A stretch of 64,000 nucleotides of DNA, from the NCBI RefSeq assembly GCF_041058985.1, contig NZ_JBEHZE010000002.1, positions 62,001-126,000 of the forward strand, in the 5' to 3' direction. Under the pieces are notes generated by a model. It was not told the DNA's origin. It worked only from the letters and a program-made list of their open reading frames with translations, and made no database searches. Positions 8,769 through 18,549 of this stretch are shown here, in pieces (the first letter of the stretch is position 1; every line of letters starts with the position of its first letter). The position numbers and the translations under genes were made by a program. This DNA is from Hyphococcus lacteus (GTDB lineage: Bacteria > Pseudomonadota > Alphaproteobacteria > Caulobacterales > Parvularculaceae).

Positions 8769-8793
8769 GCGGAAGCGAGGTTTTCGCTTCCGC
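8769..8793. terminator. Bidirectional hairpin between convergent genes
   Basis: A perfect 10-base stem (8769-8778 with 8784-8793) and a 5-base loop lie between the convergent stops at 8761 and 8798. The T-content after the stem is poor in both directions, so termination may be inefficient, but position and symmetry support a shared terminator. Confidence 0.65.
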
Positions 8794-8797
8794 GGCT

Positions 8798-9775
8798 TCA
8801 TTCCCCCCTCACCGCGTCGACAGAAAATGCTCCATCGAGCTTTCCGTCGACGCGCTTGAGAAGAACATCCATTAAATCAAATATCAGATCGAATTCCTTA
8901 AGGATTTTCTCAACTCGCTCAGGTCCGGCGAGTGGCTTGAACATTGATCCCATGTTCAATTTGTCACCCGTTTTCATGGCTATATATAACTTCCCACCGG
9001 TGAAGGCCGCGCATAAAGCGGCACCATCAAATAAGCGGTCTAATTCTTCAAAGCGTTCTAAAACCAGCGGGTCCAGTAACTCCCGCGCCTCCACTTGGTC
9101 GGTTGACCATGCTTCAAAGATTTTTTCAAATTTCGGCGACGTGATCCCGATTTGTTGAAATTCTTTTCCCGGTTTTCCGAAGCGATTAAAAATACCGGTA
9201 TCGCGTTTGATCACTGTCTCGCCGAGAAAGCGTTTGCTATAATCAATAATCAATAGCTGTCCGTGGAAAACCGTCTTTGTACTGCTATTTTTGCCATTGG
9301 AAGATTTGTATTTTAGATGCGCCTCACAAAAAACAAAACTAGCCCCATCACGCTCGCCGATAACTTCATCTTCCCAACTTTCGCGATTATAATTAGGCAA
9401 TAGTTTGAGTCGGTCATAGACTTCACAATAAACAGGTCGGCCCATCTTTTGGCGATATTCAAAACCCATCTGGCCACAAATCCGCGCCAGCAGGCCATTT
9501 GTAATGTCGGCGCTCGTGCGAGAAAGCCGCCACCCTATCGCAACAAAGCCAAAAATCACGATCAAGAATGTGATAACGAAGTTGTCTTCGCCAAAAGGCA
9601 GATTCAAAAAAGCCGCCATCGCCACCACAGCAACCCCAATCGCGATTAGGCCTGCGTGCATGACGGCTTGCTGTCGAGCGTCTTCTTTTTCCTTTAGAAA
9701 TGGCAGAATATTGGTCTCGTAGAACACCGGAAACCCGGCGAACTCCCCGCGTGATGATGGCAAGGAAATTTTCAT
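8798..9775 (-). CDS. DUF3137 membrane protein
   Basis: A 325-residue protein. Two membrane helices lie at about residues 40-85 (VMHAGLIAIGVAVVAMAAF and ITFLIVIFGFVAIGW). The soluble part has the DUF3137 pattern: EVIGERDGASFVFCEAHLKY, then FHGQLLIIDYSKRFLGETVI and the C-terminal AAFTGGKLYIAM. Ribosome site GAGAGAG precedes the ATG. The family is of unknown function and often found as a single gene, as here. It is divergent from the large hybrid kinase across 200 bases. Confidence 0.85.
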   Translation of the reverse strand: MKISLPSSRGEFAGFPVFYETNILPFLKEKEDARQQAVMHAGLIAIGVAVVAMAAFLNLPFGEDNFVITFLIVIFGFVAIGWRLSRTSADITNGLLARICGQMGFEYRQKMGRPVYCEVYDRLKLLPNYNRESWEDEVIGERDGASFVFCEAHLKYKSSNGKNSSTKTVFHGQLLIIDYSKRFLGETVIKRDTGIFNRFGKPGKEFQQIGITSPKFEKIFEAWSTDQVEARELLDPLVLERFEELDRLFDGAALCAAFTGGKLYIAMKTGDKLNMGSMFKPLAGPERVEKILKEFDLIFDLMDVLLKRVDGKLDGAFSVDAVRGE

Positions 9776-9976
9776 CTTATCTCTCTCGACGTCGTTCTAA
9801 ACAAAGACACTGGCAATATACTAGTGAAGTGTTAACTAACCTTACCGGTTTTTTTCATATACACGCCAATAATCTACTATTTTGGCCTGTCTTGTATGCC
9901 TAAGTTACAGGCAATTACACCGCCTATTAACTAACATTTCCGATGCTCCTCGTCTGTTTTTGGAGCAAACTTACCG

Positions 9977-12900
9977 ATGAAGAGGTTTTTGCGGCACGTT
10001 GGACACGCGCTGAGCGCTGCAGATCCGCATGCGCCAGATGTCGTTATTGACCGCCAGTTGCGCGAGCTAAAACAGCAATTCCCACGCGAATTGATCGGCG
10101 TCTCTATATGTTCCGCACTCGTCTATCTCCGGTTCTTCGATGCTGCTCCTGTTTTTGTCCTTGCTAGCCTCGGCACACTTCTAGCGATCGCAATGATTGG
10201 GCTCCCGCATTGGGCCTTCCTAGATATCGATAAAAAAACACCAACCCAAAAACGACGTTCACTGAACTCGATCTTCCCAATAATATACTGTATTTGTATA
10301 CAGAACATTGTCAGCACTTTGTACCTTGCACCGTTTGCCACCGAAAAAGATTTCATTCTCCTGGCGATATTGGCGCTCATTGTGGGTGTTGGAACCGCAA
10401 TGGCGATTGCATCGCTGCGGGAAAAGTCAAGCATCCCGATGATATTGTGCGTTGTTCCGCTGGCGGCTCGTTTACTTCTTTCCAACGACGGTACTTTGAC
10501 GACAATTGCGGTCACAATGATCACCGCGACCATCGTTGTGCATTACTATAACACTCGAAGCGGCAATGCGCTGCGTGAATTATCACTTCACCAACAACGC
10601 AGTCAGGATAGCGCCGAACGTGCAAAAAGGCGTTTCCGCGATTTCATCGCTTCGGCTTCGGATTGGGCGTGGGAGATGAATCACGAGCGAAAACTCGTTT
10701 ACCTCTCGCCCAACTTTGAAACCCTCACCGGTATTCCTATAGAATACGTCATGAACAAACCTGCGCTTTTTATTGGAAATGCCGGCGAAAATTCGGCACG
10801 CAACGCAGACGAAGCAATTTCACATATCTTCGATAATAGGCTGCCTCTGACGGACTTTCTATACGACGTAAAAACCCGCACGGGTGACATAATAACTGTA
10901 TCGGCGAATGCGCTACCACAATTTAACCGTGCTGGTGAATTCACCGGCTATATCGGATGGTCAAAAAATGTGACGCGTCAAGTCGAAGCAGAACGACTTC
11001 TGCGCGAAAGTGAACAGCGCTACCGAGACTTCTCTGAAAGCGCTGGCGACTGGACATGGGAATGCGACGCCGCCCTGAACTATACATTCATTTCAAAACG
11101 CGCTGATCAGCTAATCGGCCTTAGCCACGATGGAATTCTTGGGACCTATATTGCTAACCCCAACCGGCATAAATTCACCGAGAGTTGGAATGCATTTGAA
11201 GACGCGTTGCTAAATAGGCAGCCCTTTAGCAGAACGATTTCAAAGGTCGAGATTCCCGGCGAAAAGCCATATTGGTTAGAACGTAGTGGCGTTCCAATTT
11301 TCGACGAAAATGGTTCCTTTACTGGCTATCGCGGCGTCGCACGAAATGTGACCGAACGGATGGAGGCACGAGAGGCCGCGCAAGAAGCCGTTGCAAAGCT
11401 TGAAGAAATTAACGCCCATCTCGAAGATACAATCCGACAACGGACTGCTGATATAAAACAAAAATCTGTTCTATTGCGTGAAATTTTAGAATCGATGGCC
11501 CAGGGCCTTGTTGTACTCAACGATGATTTCAAAATCATCGAGCGCAATGAAAAGGCTTGGCAACTCGCGGGTATGCCCTCGTCACATTGGGCCAAAGGAA
11601 CGAATGTCCGTGACCTTCTCAATGTCGGTATTAGCCAGTCTTTATATGAATATGAAACCGTCGATCAGTATTTCGAAAGTTGTTACGAGGCGCTAGATCA
11701 CGGCGATGAGTTCCGCGCAACCCGCAGGCAGGGGAACGGAATTATCATCGAAGAAACCACACGACGGCGACCCGAAGGTGGGTTCGTTGTTACCTATCGC
11801 GATATTACTGAGGCGCAACAACGCGAAGACGAACTTCGGGCGCTTTCTGAAGAACTGAGTGCTTCAAAAGACGCCGCAGAATCCGCTAATCGAGCAAAAT
11901 CAGAGTTTTTGGCTAATATGAGTCATGAAATTCGCACCCCAATGAATGGGGTGATCGGTATGGCATCGCTGCTTTTAAAATCACAGCTTGATCCGAAACA
12001 AACTGACATGGCAAAAGTGATTGTTAGTTCGGGTGACGCGCTTCTCAAGATCATCAATGATATTCTTGATTTCTCACGGCTCGAGGCTGGAAAGCTACGG
12101 CTTGTGCGAGAGCCTTTTGATCTGCGCGAATGCGTCGAAGATGTTGCCACATTACTGTCGTTACCGGTTGAAGAGAAGAACCTTGAGCTAATGGTTCGGT
12201 TTCACCCAGATATTGACGGCACTTACATAGGTGATCCTGGCCGCATTCGACAGGTTGTCACTAACCTCTTGGGCAATGCGGTGAAGTTTACGGATGCTGG
12301 CCATATCGTTGTCGAAGTTAGCGGCAACAAACGCGGCGAGATATGTGATCTTACCCTTTCAGTTTCCGACACAGGCTGCGGTATTCCCCAAGACAAGCTG
12401 AACGCAATCTTCGAGGAATTTGAACAGGTCGATGGCTCCTCGGCGCGAAAACATAACGGTGCCGGGCTCGGCCTTGCGATTAGCAAACGCATGATCGAAG
12501 CCATGGGCGGCAACATAACCGCCGATAGCACACTGGGCAAAGGTTCCGTTTTCAGTATTCGTCTGCCGCTTGCGATTGATGAAAATTCCGTCTTTACCAA
12601 ACCCGACAATACGTATTCGTTCGAAAAAATGCGCGCGCTTGTTGTTGATGACAATGCGCTTAATCGGACCATTCTAAAAGAACAACTGGCTTCCTGGGGC
12701 CTTGCGTGCGATCTCGCGGAAAATGCTGATGAAGCCATTCCCAAATTGCGTGCCGCAAGCCTGAACAAAACGCCCTATTCGCTTGCCATTCTCGACTTTC
12801 AAATGCCGGGTGCGGACGGCGTTGAACTCGCGCGAATGATCAAAAAAGAAGAAGCCATCGCAACGACACCCCTTATTCTTCTCACCTCTGCGGGCCGTAA

Positions 12901-13483
12901 AGGTGATCCGACAGGACTGGCTGGTGATTTATTCTCCGCCTATCTCGTAAAACCAGCGCGAGCATCAATGTTGTTAGATTCTCTTCTCACGGCTGTAAAT
13001 GACGGTGCCGTTGCGAATCTAAGATCAAAAACTGCATCGCTCGTCGAGAACCACGAGAAAAAATGTCCGTTTACCGATGATGGTTCGCCGTTAAAGGTTT
13101 TGGTAGCGGAAGACAACATCGTAAACCAGATGGTCATCAAAGCCATGCTCGAAGAATTGAAATGCGATGTGGCACTGGCCTCAAATGGGCAGATTGTCGT
13201 TGAAAAGTTTAGCCAAAGCGCACCCGATCTTGTGCTTATGGACATGTCGATGCCTGAAATGGACGGCACAGAAGCCACGGGCGAAATACTGAAAATCCAG
13301 ACCGCCAATGGCCAGCATGTACCCATCATTGGCGTCACTGCCCACGCATTGCGCGAAGACCGTCAACACTGTCTTGATGCAGGTATGAATGACTATCTAC
13401 CCAAGCCAGTAAAGCGCGAAGCTTTACGCGACGTTGTCATGAAATGGACGATCGGCAAAAACCAAGCGTCTCAATCAGCCTAG
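9977..13483 (+). CDS. Membrane hybrid histidine kinase with three PAS and two receiver domains
   Basis: A 1168-residue sensor. Order: about six N-terminal membrane helices (residues 35-195), then PAS domains starting near residues 215 (FIASASDWAWEMN), 345 (FSESAGDWTWECD) and 500 (ILESMAQGLVVLND), a coiled-coil (EDELRALSEELSASKDAAE), HisKA with phospho-acceptor H650 in SHEIRTPMNG, HATPase with NLLGNAVKFTD and GAGLGLAISKRM, a first receiver with D940 in AILDFQMPGADG and a second with D1089 in VLMDMSMPEMDG. There is no C-terminal Hpt domain, so a separate phosphotransfer protein is needed. The second receiver keeps AED and the K in LPKPVK. The gene stands alone; its stop is 1 base from that of the convergent ABC transporter gene. 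Signal unknown. Confidence 0.92.
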   Translation: MKRFLRHVGHALSAADPHAPDVVIDRQLRELKQQFPRELIGVSICSALVYLRFFDAAPVFVLASLGTLLAIAMIGLPHWAFLDIDKKTPTQKRRSLNSIFPIIYCICIQNIVSTLYLAPFATEKDFILLAILALIVGVGTAMAIASLREKSSIPMILCVVPLAARLLLSNDGTLTTIAVTMITATIVVHYYNTRSGNALRELSLHQQRSQDSAERAKRRFRDFIASASDWAWEMNHERKLVYLSPNFETLTGIPIEYVMNKPALFIGNAGENSARNADEAISHIFDNRLPLTDFLYDVKTRTGDIITVSANALPQFNRAGEFTGYIGWSKNVTRQVEAERLLRESEQRYRDFSESAGDWTWECDAALNYTFISKRADQLIGLSHDGILGTYIANPNRHKFTESWNAFEDALLNRQPFSRTISKVEIPGEKPYWLERSGVPIFDENGSFTGYRGVARNVTERMEAREAAQEAVAKLEEINAHLEDTIRQRTADIKQKSVLLREILESMAQGLVVLNDDFKIIERNEKAWQLAGMPSSHWAKGTNVRDLLNVGISQSLYEYETVDQYFESCYEALDHGDEFRATRRQGNGIIIEETTRRRPEGGFVVTYRDITEAQQREDELRALSEELSASKDAAESANRAKSEFLANMSHEIRTPMNGVIGMASLLLKSQLDPKQTDMAKVIVSSGDALLKIINDILDFSRLEAGKLRLVREPFDLRECVEDVATLLSLPVEEKNLELMVRFHPDIDGTYIGDPGRIRQVVTNLLGNAVKFTDAGHIVVEVSGNKRGEICDLTLSVSDTGCGIPQDKLNAIFEEFEQVDGSSARKHNGAGLGLAISKRMIEAMGGNITADSTLGKGSVFSIRLPLAIDENSVFTKPDNTYSFEKMRALVVDDNALNRTILKEQLASWGLACDLAENADEAIPKLRAASLNKTPYSLAILDFQMPGADGVELARMIKKEEAIATTPLILLTSAGRKGDPTGLAGDLFSAYLVKPARASMLLDSLLTAVNDGAVANLRSKTASLVENHEKKCPFTDDGSPLKVLVAEDNIVNQMVIKAMLEELKCDVALASNGQIVVEKFSQSAPDLVLMDMSMPEMDGTEATGEILKIQTANGQHVPIIGVTAHALREDRQHCLDAGMNDYLPKPVKREALRDVVMKWTIGKNQASQSA

Positions 13484-13484
13484 G

Positions 13485-15311
13485 TTACGCATCAACTAAA
13501 TCTGGATGCGCAGCATTTTCGCCAATCTGTCGCTGCCAAAGCGATGCATAAACCCCGCTCTTTTCCAACAATTCACTATGGGTACCGCGCTCGACAATTT
13601 TTCCTTTGTCGAGAACGATAATGATATCAGCCCCCGCAATCGTCGATAGTCGGTGCGCAACCGCAACCGTGGTTCGTCCACGTGCGGCCTCTTTGAGGGC
13701 CGTTTGAACTTCAAGTTCGGTCGTTGAATCGAGTGATGATGTTGCTTCATCAAGAATAAGAATTGGCGGATTAAGCAAAATTGCCCGCGCAACTCCAACA
13801 CGTTGTTTCTCTCCGCCCGACAGTTTCAGACCGCGCTCACCCACTGGCGTATCGAGACCGAGCGGAAGACTATCAATAAAATTGCCGAGTTGTGCCCGTC
13901 GCGCTGCTTCCATGATCTCTTCATCTGTTGCGTCGAGCCGCGCATAGCCAAGATTAAAGCGCAGAGTGTCATTAAAGAGCACAACCTCTTGTGGGACGAG
14001 GCCAAGATTAGCACGCAATGATTCTTGCGTGACGTTGGCAATGTCTTGGCCATCAATGGAGACCTTACCCGAGGCAGGATCATAGAACCGGAATAGTAAC
14101 TTGAGGATTGTCGATTTTCCCGCACCCGACGGACCGACAACACCGATCATTGCACCGACCGGTGCTGTAAAACTTATGTCGTCAATGCCACTCTCTCGCC
14201 CCTCATGAGCAAAGCTGACATGCTCAAACGCAATCGCCCCGCCCTTGGCATGAAATGGAACTGCATCGGGAGCATCAATGATGTTTGGCTTTCGATCCAT
14301 CAGCCCGAAAAGCTTCTCAATATCGATGGTGCCCTGTTTGATTTCACGCCACGCCCAGCCCAAAATATTGAGCGGGCGATAAATATTTCCAAGCATAAGG
14401 ATAATCGCAGTGACATCACCGGCTTTCATATCGCCATTGATCGCACCGTATCCGGCCATGATCGCAACAGCCATTAGACCACCCGTCATGATAAATTCCT
14501 GTCCTGCATTCAGTACAGAAAGCGATTGCATCACCTTTACGTAATGGCGGTTATATTCCTTGGTCGCGTCATCATAACGCCCTGCTTCGCGGTTTTCTGC
14601 GGCAAAGGCTTTGACCGTTTCAAAATTTGAGAGTGTGTCTAGCGCGATACCGCGCAGATGAGTATCGGCATGGTTCATTACCCGCCGTTGTTTATTTCGC
14701 CATTCCGTAATGAGGATCGTATAGAGCGCATAAACGCCAACGGTGATGATCGCCGCCATTGAGAACTGTAGCCCATAAAGAACGGCCAATACGACCGCCG
14801 CGAAAGCAAGCTCAACCAGCGTCGGACCTATATTGAACGCCAAAAACCGAAACAAATATTCAAGCGCACCCGCGCCACGTTCGATCACGCGGTTCAGCGC
14901 ACCTGATCGCCGCGTCACATGGAACTGAAGGTCGAGATTTTGTGCATGTCGAAATGCCTCAACAGCGGCGACCCGTGATGCGTCTTGGGTGACAGCCGAG
15001 AAAAACCCGTCGCGCACCGCCGGCAGGGCATTTGACGCAAATCGTGCGGCAGCAAATAAAACAAAGAACATCACGAATGATGTGCCCGCCGCCGCGCCGT
15101 CGCCATCGATGAGTTTGTTGACGCCTTCCCCCATAAACACCGGCGCTATGACGGACAAACCCTTGGCCAACACCGTAACGACAAATGCGAGACCAATTCG
15201 AAATCGCCATTTTTTAAGTTCCGGATGCAGCAACATTCGGAACATACGCGTTATCGACCTACCGAAAGGCGCGGGCTCACTATTAAACTCTTGTTCATTT
15301 TCTGGCGGCAT
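13485..15311 (-). CDS. Atm1-like ABC exporter (fused membrane and ATPase domains)
   Basis: A 608-residue half-transporter of the ABCB7/Atm1 type. The membrane domain spans about residues 35-340 with six helices and the family segment FRHAQNLDLQFHVTRRSGAL. The ATPase domain has Walker A GPSGAGKST, Q-loop LVPQEVVLF, signature LSGGEKQRVGVARAIL, Walker B ILILDEATSSLD and the H-loop VAHRLSTI. Atm1 proteins export glutathione-related or sulfur-containing compounds and heavy-metal adducts, tied to Fe-S homeostasis; two copies form the functional dimer. It is divergent from the PilZ gene. Substrate assignment is by family only. Confidence 0.88.
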   Translation of the reverse strand: MPPENEQEFNSEPAPFGRSITRMFRMLLHPELKKWRFRIGLAFVVTVLAKGLSVIAPVFMGEGVNKLIDGDGAAAGTSFVMFFVLFAAARFASNALPAVRDGFFSAVTQDASRVAAVEAFRHAQNLDLQFHVTRRSGALNRVIERGAGALEYLFRFLAFNIGPTLVELAFAAVVLAVLYGLQFSMAAIITVGVYALYTILITEWRNKQRRVMNHADTHLRGIALDTLSNFETVKAFAAENREAGRYDDATKEYNRHYVKVMQSLSVLNAGQEFIMTGGLMAVAIMAGYGAINGDMKAGDVTAIILMLGNIYRPLNILGWAWREIKQGTIDIEKLFGLMDRKPNIIDAPDAVPFHAKGGAIAFEHVSFAHEGRESGIDDISFTAPVGAMIGVVGPSGAGKSTILKLLFRFYDPASGKVSIDGQDIANVTQESLRANLGLVPQEVVLFNDTLRFNLGYARLDATDEEIMEAARRAQLGNFIDSLPLGLDTPVGERGLKLSGGEKQRVGVARAILLNPPILILDEATSSLDSTTELEVQTALKEAARGRTTVAVAHRLSTIAGADIIIVLDKGKIVERGTHSELLEKSGVYASLWQRQIGENAAHPDLVDA

Positions 15312-15486
15312 GAGCGGCTAAATGGGGTCAAAATGAACCAAATACCAGCCCCAGCGTCGGAATTATGTCCCACAATCAGGGTACGCTAATCAAATCTAAA
15401 GGAGCCCGTTAATAATAATGGGGGTTGAACAAGCTACCATTGCGTGTGCATGAACCCTTTATGCCGCGTATGCGTTAGGCATTTTG

Positions 15487-15882
15487 ATGGCGAAGAAAGA
15501 CAAGAACCGGATAGCGAATCGGCTTGCAGCGATTTCAAGCGCTGCGCCGACGATATCTGATGTCCGTATTCCGCCCCCAAAGCGCCGGGGCCCGCCACAA
15601 CGAGAACCACGCGAACCGGTATTCAGGCCCGGAAAACTATTCCTTTCGCGCACCCACCATATTCGTTGTGTAATCCGAAATGTCAGCCCAAGCGGCGCAT
15701 ATCTTCATGTGGAGGGTGATCATCCCCTACCACCAATAGTGGTTTTACGGTTTCAACAAACGGGTGTGACGAAAAAAGCCCGTGTCGTATGGCAGAACGA
15801 AACCGAAGTGGGCCTTCAGTTCATAAAAGACATGACGCCCGATCAGGAGAGCGCAACAGAGCCAACCGGGGACGAAGGCTAA
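15487..15882 (+). CDS. PilZ-domain protein
   Basis: About 131 residues. A basic N-terminal tail (MAKKDKNRIANRL) and a Pro/Arg-rich linker precede a PilZ domain: LSRTHHIRCVIRNVSPSGAY, with N-x-S-x-x-G. The more distant end EVGLQFI closes the barrel. The usual RxxxR motif is degenerate (the RTHHIRC region), so cyclic-di-GMP binding is not certain. An in-frame TTG at 15484 directly precedes the ATG. The stop overlaps the convergent mmsB stop by 4 bases. Role as a c-di-GMP effector is inferred from family. Confidence 0.75.
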   Translation: MAKKDKNRIANRLAAISSAAPTISDVRIPPPKRRGPPQREPREPVFRPGKLFLSRTHHIRCVIRNVSPSGAYLHVEGDHPLPPIVVLRFQQTGVTKKARVVWQNETEVGLQFIKDMTPDQESATEPTGDEG

Positions 15883-16769
15883 AGCGACCCTTTGATCAGC
15901 TTCATCACACCGGAAAAATCAAGATCGCCTTTACCCGCCGCTTCCATCAGCGCATAAAGCGCTTCTGACTGTGCGCCCAATGGCGTCGAAGCTTTGGCTT
16001 GGTGCGCTGCCTCTTGTGCTAGGCGCATATCCTTTAACATCATCGCAGCAGCAAATCCCGGCTGATAGTCTTTGTTCGACGGTGCATTCGGCACAGGCCC
16101 CGGCGCAGGGCAGTAGCTCGTCATCGACCATGACTGACCCGAAGCCGTAGACGAAATGTCGAAAAATGTCTGGGCATCAAGCCCAAGTTTTTCCGCGAGA
16201 TTAAAAGCCTCGCATGTTGCGATCATCGAAATACCCAAAAGCATATTATTGCAGATCTTCGCGACCTGACCGTTGCCAGCCTCGCCCGCATGGAAAATGT
16301 TTTTGCCCATTTTCTCAAGGACAGGTTTAGCGCGCTCAAACCCATCGCCCTCGCCGCCGACCATAAAGGTCAGCGTACCCGCCGTTGCAGCCGCCACACC
16401 ACCGGAGACCGGCGCATCGACCATGACAAAACCTTTATCGGTCGCAGCGCTAATGACTGCGCGTGCGTTATCGACATCAATCGTTGACGAATCAATCAAA
16501 AGCGCGCCTTTTTTTGCATTCGCAAGCACGCCATAATTATCAAGATAAACCGAACGGACATGCGCGCCCGCCGGCAACATAGAGACAACAACATCAGCGT
16601 CTTTGACCACATCGGCGACGCTTTCGCCCCGGGCACAACCCGCCTCAACCGCTCGATCAAGCGCCGCGATAGAAAGGTCGGTTGCCGTTACATCGAACCC
16701 AGCCTTTGCCAAATTGGCCGCCATCGGCCCGCCCATATTCCCTAGACCAATAAATCCAATTTTTGTCAT
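15879..16769 (-). CDS. mmsB: 3-hydroxyisobutyrate dehydrogenase
   Basis: A 296-residue NAD-dependent dehydrogenase that oxidises 3-hydroxyisobutyrate to methylmalonate semialdehyde in valine degradation. The N-terminal Rossmann motif is GFIGLGNMGGPMAANL and the catalytic lysine lies in GQVAKICNNML. The start is the ATG at 16769, which has AGAGGAAA upstream; a longer frame reaching 16826 adds 19 unrelated residues. It is the last gene of the eight-gene valine operon (22307 to 15879), 20 bases after the EVE-domain gene, and its product feeds MmsA encoded first in the operon. Confidence 0.92.
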   Translation of the reverse strand: MTKIGFIGLGNMGGPMAANLAKAGFDVTATDLSIAALDRAVEAGCARGESVADVVKDADVVVSMLPAGAHVRSVYLDNYGVLANAKKGALLIDSSTIDVDNARAVISAATDKGFVMVDAPVSGGVAAATAGTLTFMVGGEGDGFERAKPVLEKMGKNIFHAGEAGNGQVAKICNNMLLGISMIATCEAFNLAEKLGLDAQTFFDISSTASGQSWSMTSYCPAPGPVPNAPSNKDYQPGFAAAMMLKDMRLAQEAAHQAKASTPLGAQSEALYALMEAAGKGDLDFSGVMKLIKGSL

Positions 16770-16789
16770 TGCTGTTTCCTCTAGCCCAA

Positions 16790-17206
16790 TTATTTTAAGC
16801 CGCCCATTTTTCGGACAAATTTCCATTCAGCATCAGTCACCGGTTGAACTGACAGCCGAGAATTCCGTACAAGAACCATACCGGAGAGTTTTTCTTCGGC
16901 TTTTATATCTGCGAGTTTCACAGGGTTTGGTACGTCTTCAACCGCGACCACATCGACCACCAGCCAGCGCTCGTCATCGGTTGTAGGGTCTTGATAAGCT
17001 TCCTTGGTAATCTTGACGACACCCACCACCCGCTTTTCACCACCAGTGTGATAGAAAAATGCGAAGTCACCTTTTTTCATTTCACGGATAAAATTACGCG
17101 CTTGTGCGTTGCGAACACCGGTCCACGGCTCACCTTTTTTGCCTTTGGCGATCTGCTCGTCCCAGCTCCAGTCATCCGGTTCAGTTTTTATAAGCCAGTA
17201 AGCCAT
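16790..17206 (-). CDS. EVE-domain protein (thymocyte nuclear protein 1-like)
   Basis: A 138-residue protein made of one EVE domain, a PUA-like fold thought to bind modified bases in nucleic acids. Markers: WLIKTEPDDWSWDEQ at the N-terminus, WTGVRNAQARNFIREMKKGD and FFYHTGGEKRVVGVV. ATG at 17206 is chosen behind GGAG; a GTG codon directly before it is also possible. It is an unexpected member of the valine operon, 20 bases from both neighbours. Stand-alone EVE proteins are common in alphaproteobacteria; a link to valine metabolism is not established. Confidence 0.88.
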   Translation of the reverse strand: MAYWLIKTEPDDWSWDEQIAKGKKGEPWTGVRNAQARNFIREMKKGDFAFFYHTGGEKRVVGVVKITKEAYQDPTTDDERWLVVDVVAVEDVPNPVKLADIKAEEKLSGMVLVRNSRLSVQPVTDAEWKFVRKMGGLK

Positions 17207-17226
17207 CACCCGCTCTCCGTTTTCCG

Positions 17227-18285
17227 TTACGGCAATATCAATTCCGCGTCGCCAAGTTCGTTGAAATAATAGGCGATATCTTCGTCGGTGATCGCATCGA
17301 GCGATTCAGGGTCCCATTTCGGGTTACGATCTTTATCAAGGATCTGCGCGCGCACGCCCTCGAAAAAATCGTTGCCTTCCATAATCCGGCGAACAACGCG
17401 GAACTCCATTTTCATCACTTCATCAAAATCAAACGCACCGCCGCGTTTCATCTGTTCAAAAGTAATCCGCATGGATGTAGGTGACATACGCGACAGCGTT
17501 TTCAATGTGTCGGCGGCAAACGCGCTATTGTCGTCGCTCAGCGCTTTCATAAGCCCATCGAGGGTATCATGGTCACTGAAAAGCCGTTTGATATCGGCGC
17601 GAAGATCATTGATCGGCGCGTGTCCGGGATCACCGGCGAAACGATCAAGAATAGCCTCTATATCGGCATGGGCATGATCACCAAGTTTCGCGGCCATCAA
17701 CGCCTTCTCTAGGTCCGCATATTGATCATCGGAGGTATAATGGGTCGCGATGCCGGCGGCCATACAATCAGCAGCCTTTGCGCGCGCGCCAGTCAACGCA
17801 TAATAAAGGCCGACACCATCATGCAAGCGCGGCATGAAGTGCCCACCGCCCACATCAGGGAACAAACCAATGCCAGTTTCAGGCATGGCAAATAACGTCG
17901 CATCGCCCGCCACGCGAAAATCGCCGTGCACGGATATTCCGACGCCGCCACCCATATTAATTCCATCAATAAGCGCGACATAGGGTTTGGGGTAATGGTA
18001 TATCAGCGAATTATTGCGGTACTCTTCGCGGAAAAATTCTGACGCGTGGGCCGGATCATTTTTTGCAGTTTCATGTAGCCAGCGAATATCGCCGCCGGCG
18101 CAAAATGCGCGGTCGCCCGCGCCACGTACCAATATCGCCTTGATCGATTTATCGCTCGCCCATTTCATGAGCTGCGCGCGCATGGCTTTTGCCATATCCC
18201 AATCAAGGGCATTGAGCGCCTTTTCATTTTGAAGTGTAATAACACCCCAATCGCCAATTTGTGTGAACTCGATTTTATCCGTCAT
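17227..18285 (-). CDS. 3-hydroxyisobutyryl-CoA hydrolase (enoyl-CoA hydratase superfamily)
   Basis: A 352-residue crotonase-fold enzyme of the HIBYL-CoA hydrolase type, longer than ordinary enoyl-CoA hydratases (about 260). Motifs: ALDWDMAKAM near the N-terminus, the oxyanion loop GDRAFCAGGDIRWLHE, and GGGVGISVHGDFRVAG followed by PETGIGLFPDVGGG. It splits 3-hydroxyisobutyryl-CoA to the free acid used by MmsB, the step before it in this operon's pathway. The gene overlaps the end of the 87-residue membrane-protein gene by 11 bases, suggesting coupled translation. Confidence 0.9.
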   Translation of the reverse strand: MTDKIEFTQIGDWGVITLQNEKALNALDWDMAKAMRAQLMKWASDKSIKAILVRGAGDRAFCAGGDIRWLHETAKNDPAHASEFFREEYRNNSLIYHYPKPYVALIDGINMGGGVGISVHGDFRVAGDATLFAMPETGIGLFPDVGGGHFMPRLHDGVGLYYALTGARAKAADCMAAGIATHYTSDDQYADLEKALMAAKLGDHAHADIEAILDRFAGDPGHAPINDLRADIKRLFSDHDTLDGLMKALSDDNSAFAADTLKTLSRMSPTSMRITFEQMKRGGAFDFDEVMKMEFRVVRRIMEGNDFFEGVRAQILDKDRNPKWDPESLDAITDEDIAYYFNELGDAELILP

Positions 18286-18538
18286 TGGTTTTCTTCTTTC
18301 CGATCAGATAGACAAAAGAAAAGGCGATCAATAGCGCACCGAAATAAAGAAACCCAGTCGATTGCGGAATGTCGCCCGAGGCAATCCGCTGGAGCGTTTC
18401 CATCATAATCGACGTCGCTGCGCCAACGCTTTGCGTTGTTTCAAGATCCATAGCGATTTGAACAAACGCAGCGATATAAGAATAGGCGACCGAACCGCAG
18501 CCAGCGAGAAAGATAAGAATGGCGATTAAAATACGCAT
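18275..18538 (-). CDS. Small two-helix membrane protein in the valine operon
   Basis: An 87-residue protein with a hydrophobic N-terminal helix (residues 2-24, ILIAILIFLAGCGSVAYSY), a short soluble stretch, a second helix (residues 62-80, GFLYFGALLIAFSFVYLIG) and a basic tail KKKTNDG. A lipobox-like LAGC at residue 16 could instead mark a lipoprotein, but no Gly-rich mature start supports this. No family is recognised. It is placed between the acyl-CoA dehydrogenase and hydrolase genes with an 11-base overlap with the latter, so it is probably expressed with them. Confidence 0.65.
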   Translation of the reverse strand: MRILIAILIFLAGCGSVAYSYIAAFVQIAMDLETTQSVGAATSIMMETLQRIASGDIPQSTGFLYFGALLIAFSFVYLIGKKKTNDG

Positions 18539-18549
18539 GGTCTTCCTTT

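Noticed and set aside
9885..9913. Inverted repeats (GCCTGT to ACAGGC; TGCCT to AGGCA) upstream of the large hybrid kinase
   Set aside because: Arms of 5-6 bases with overlapping alternatives are too weak to call as an operator without comparison.
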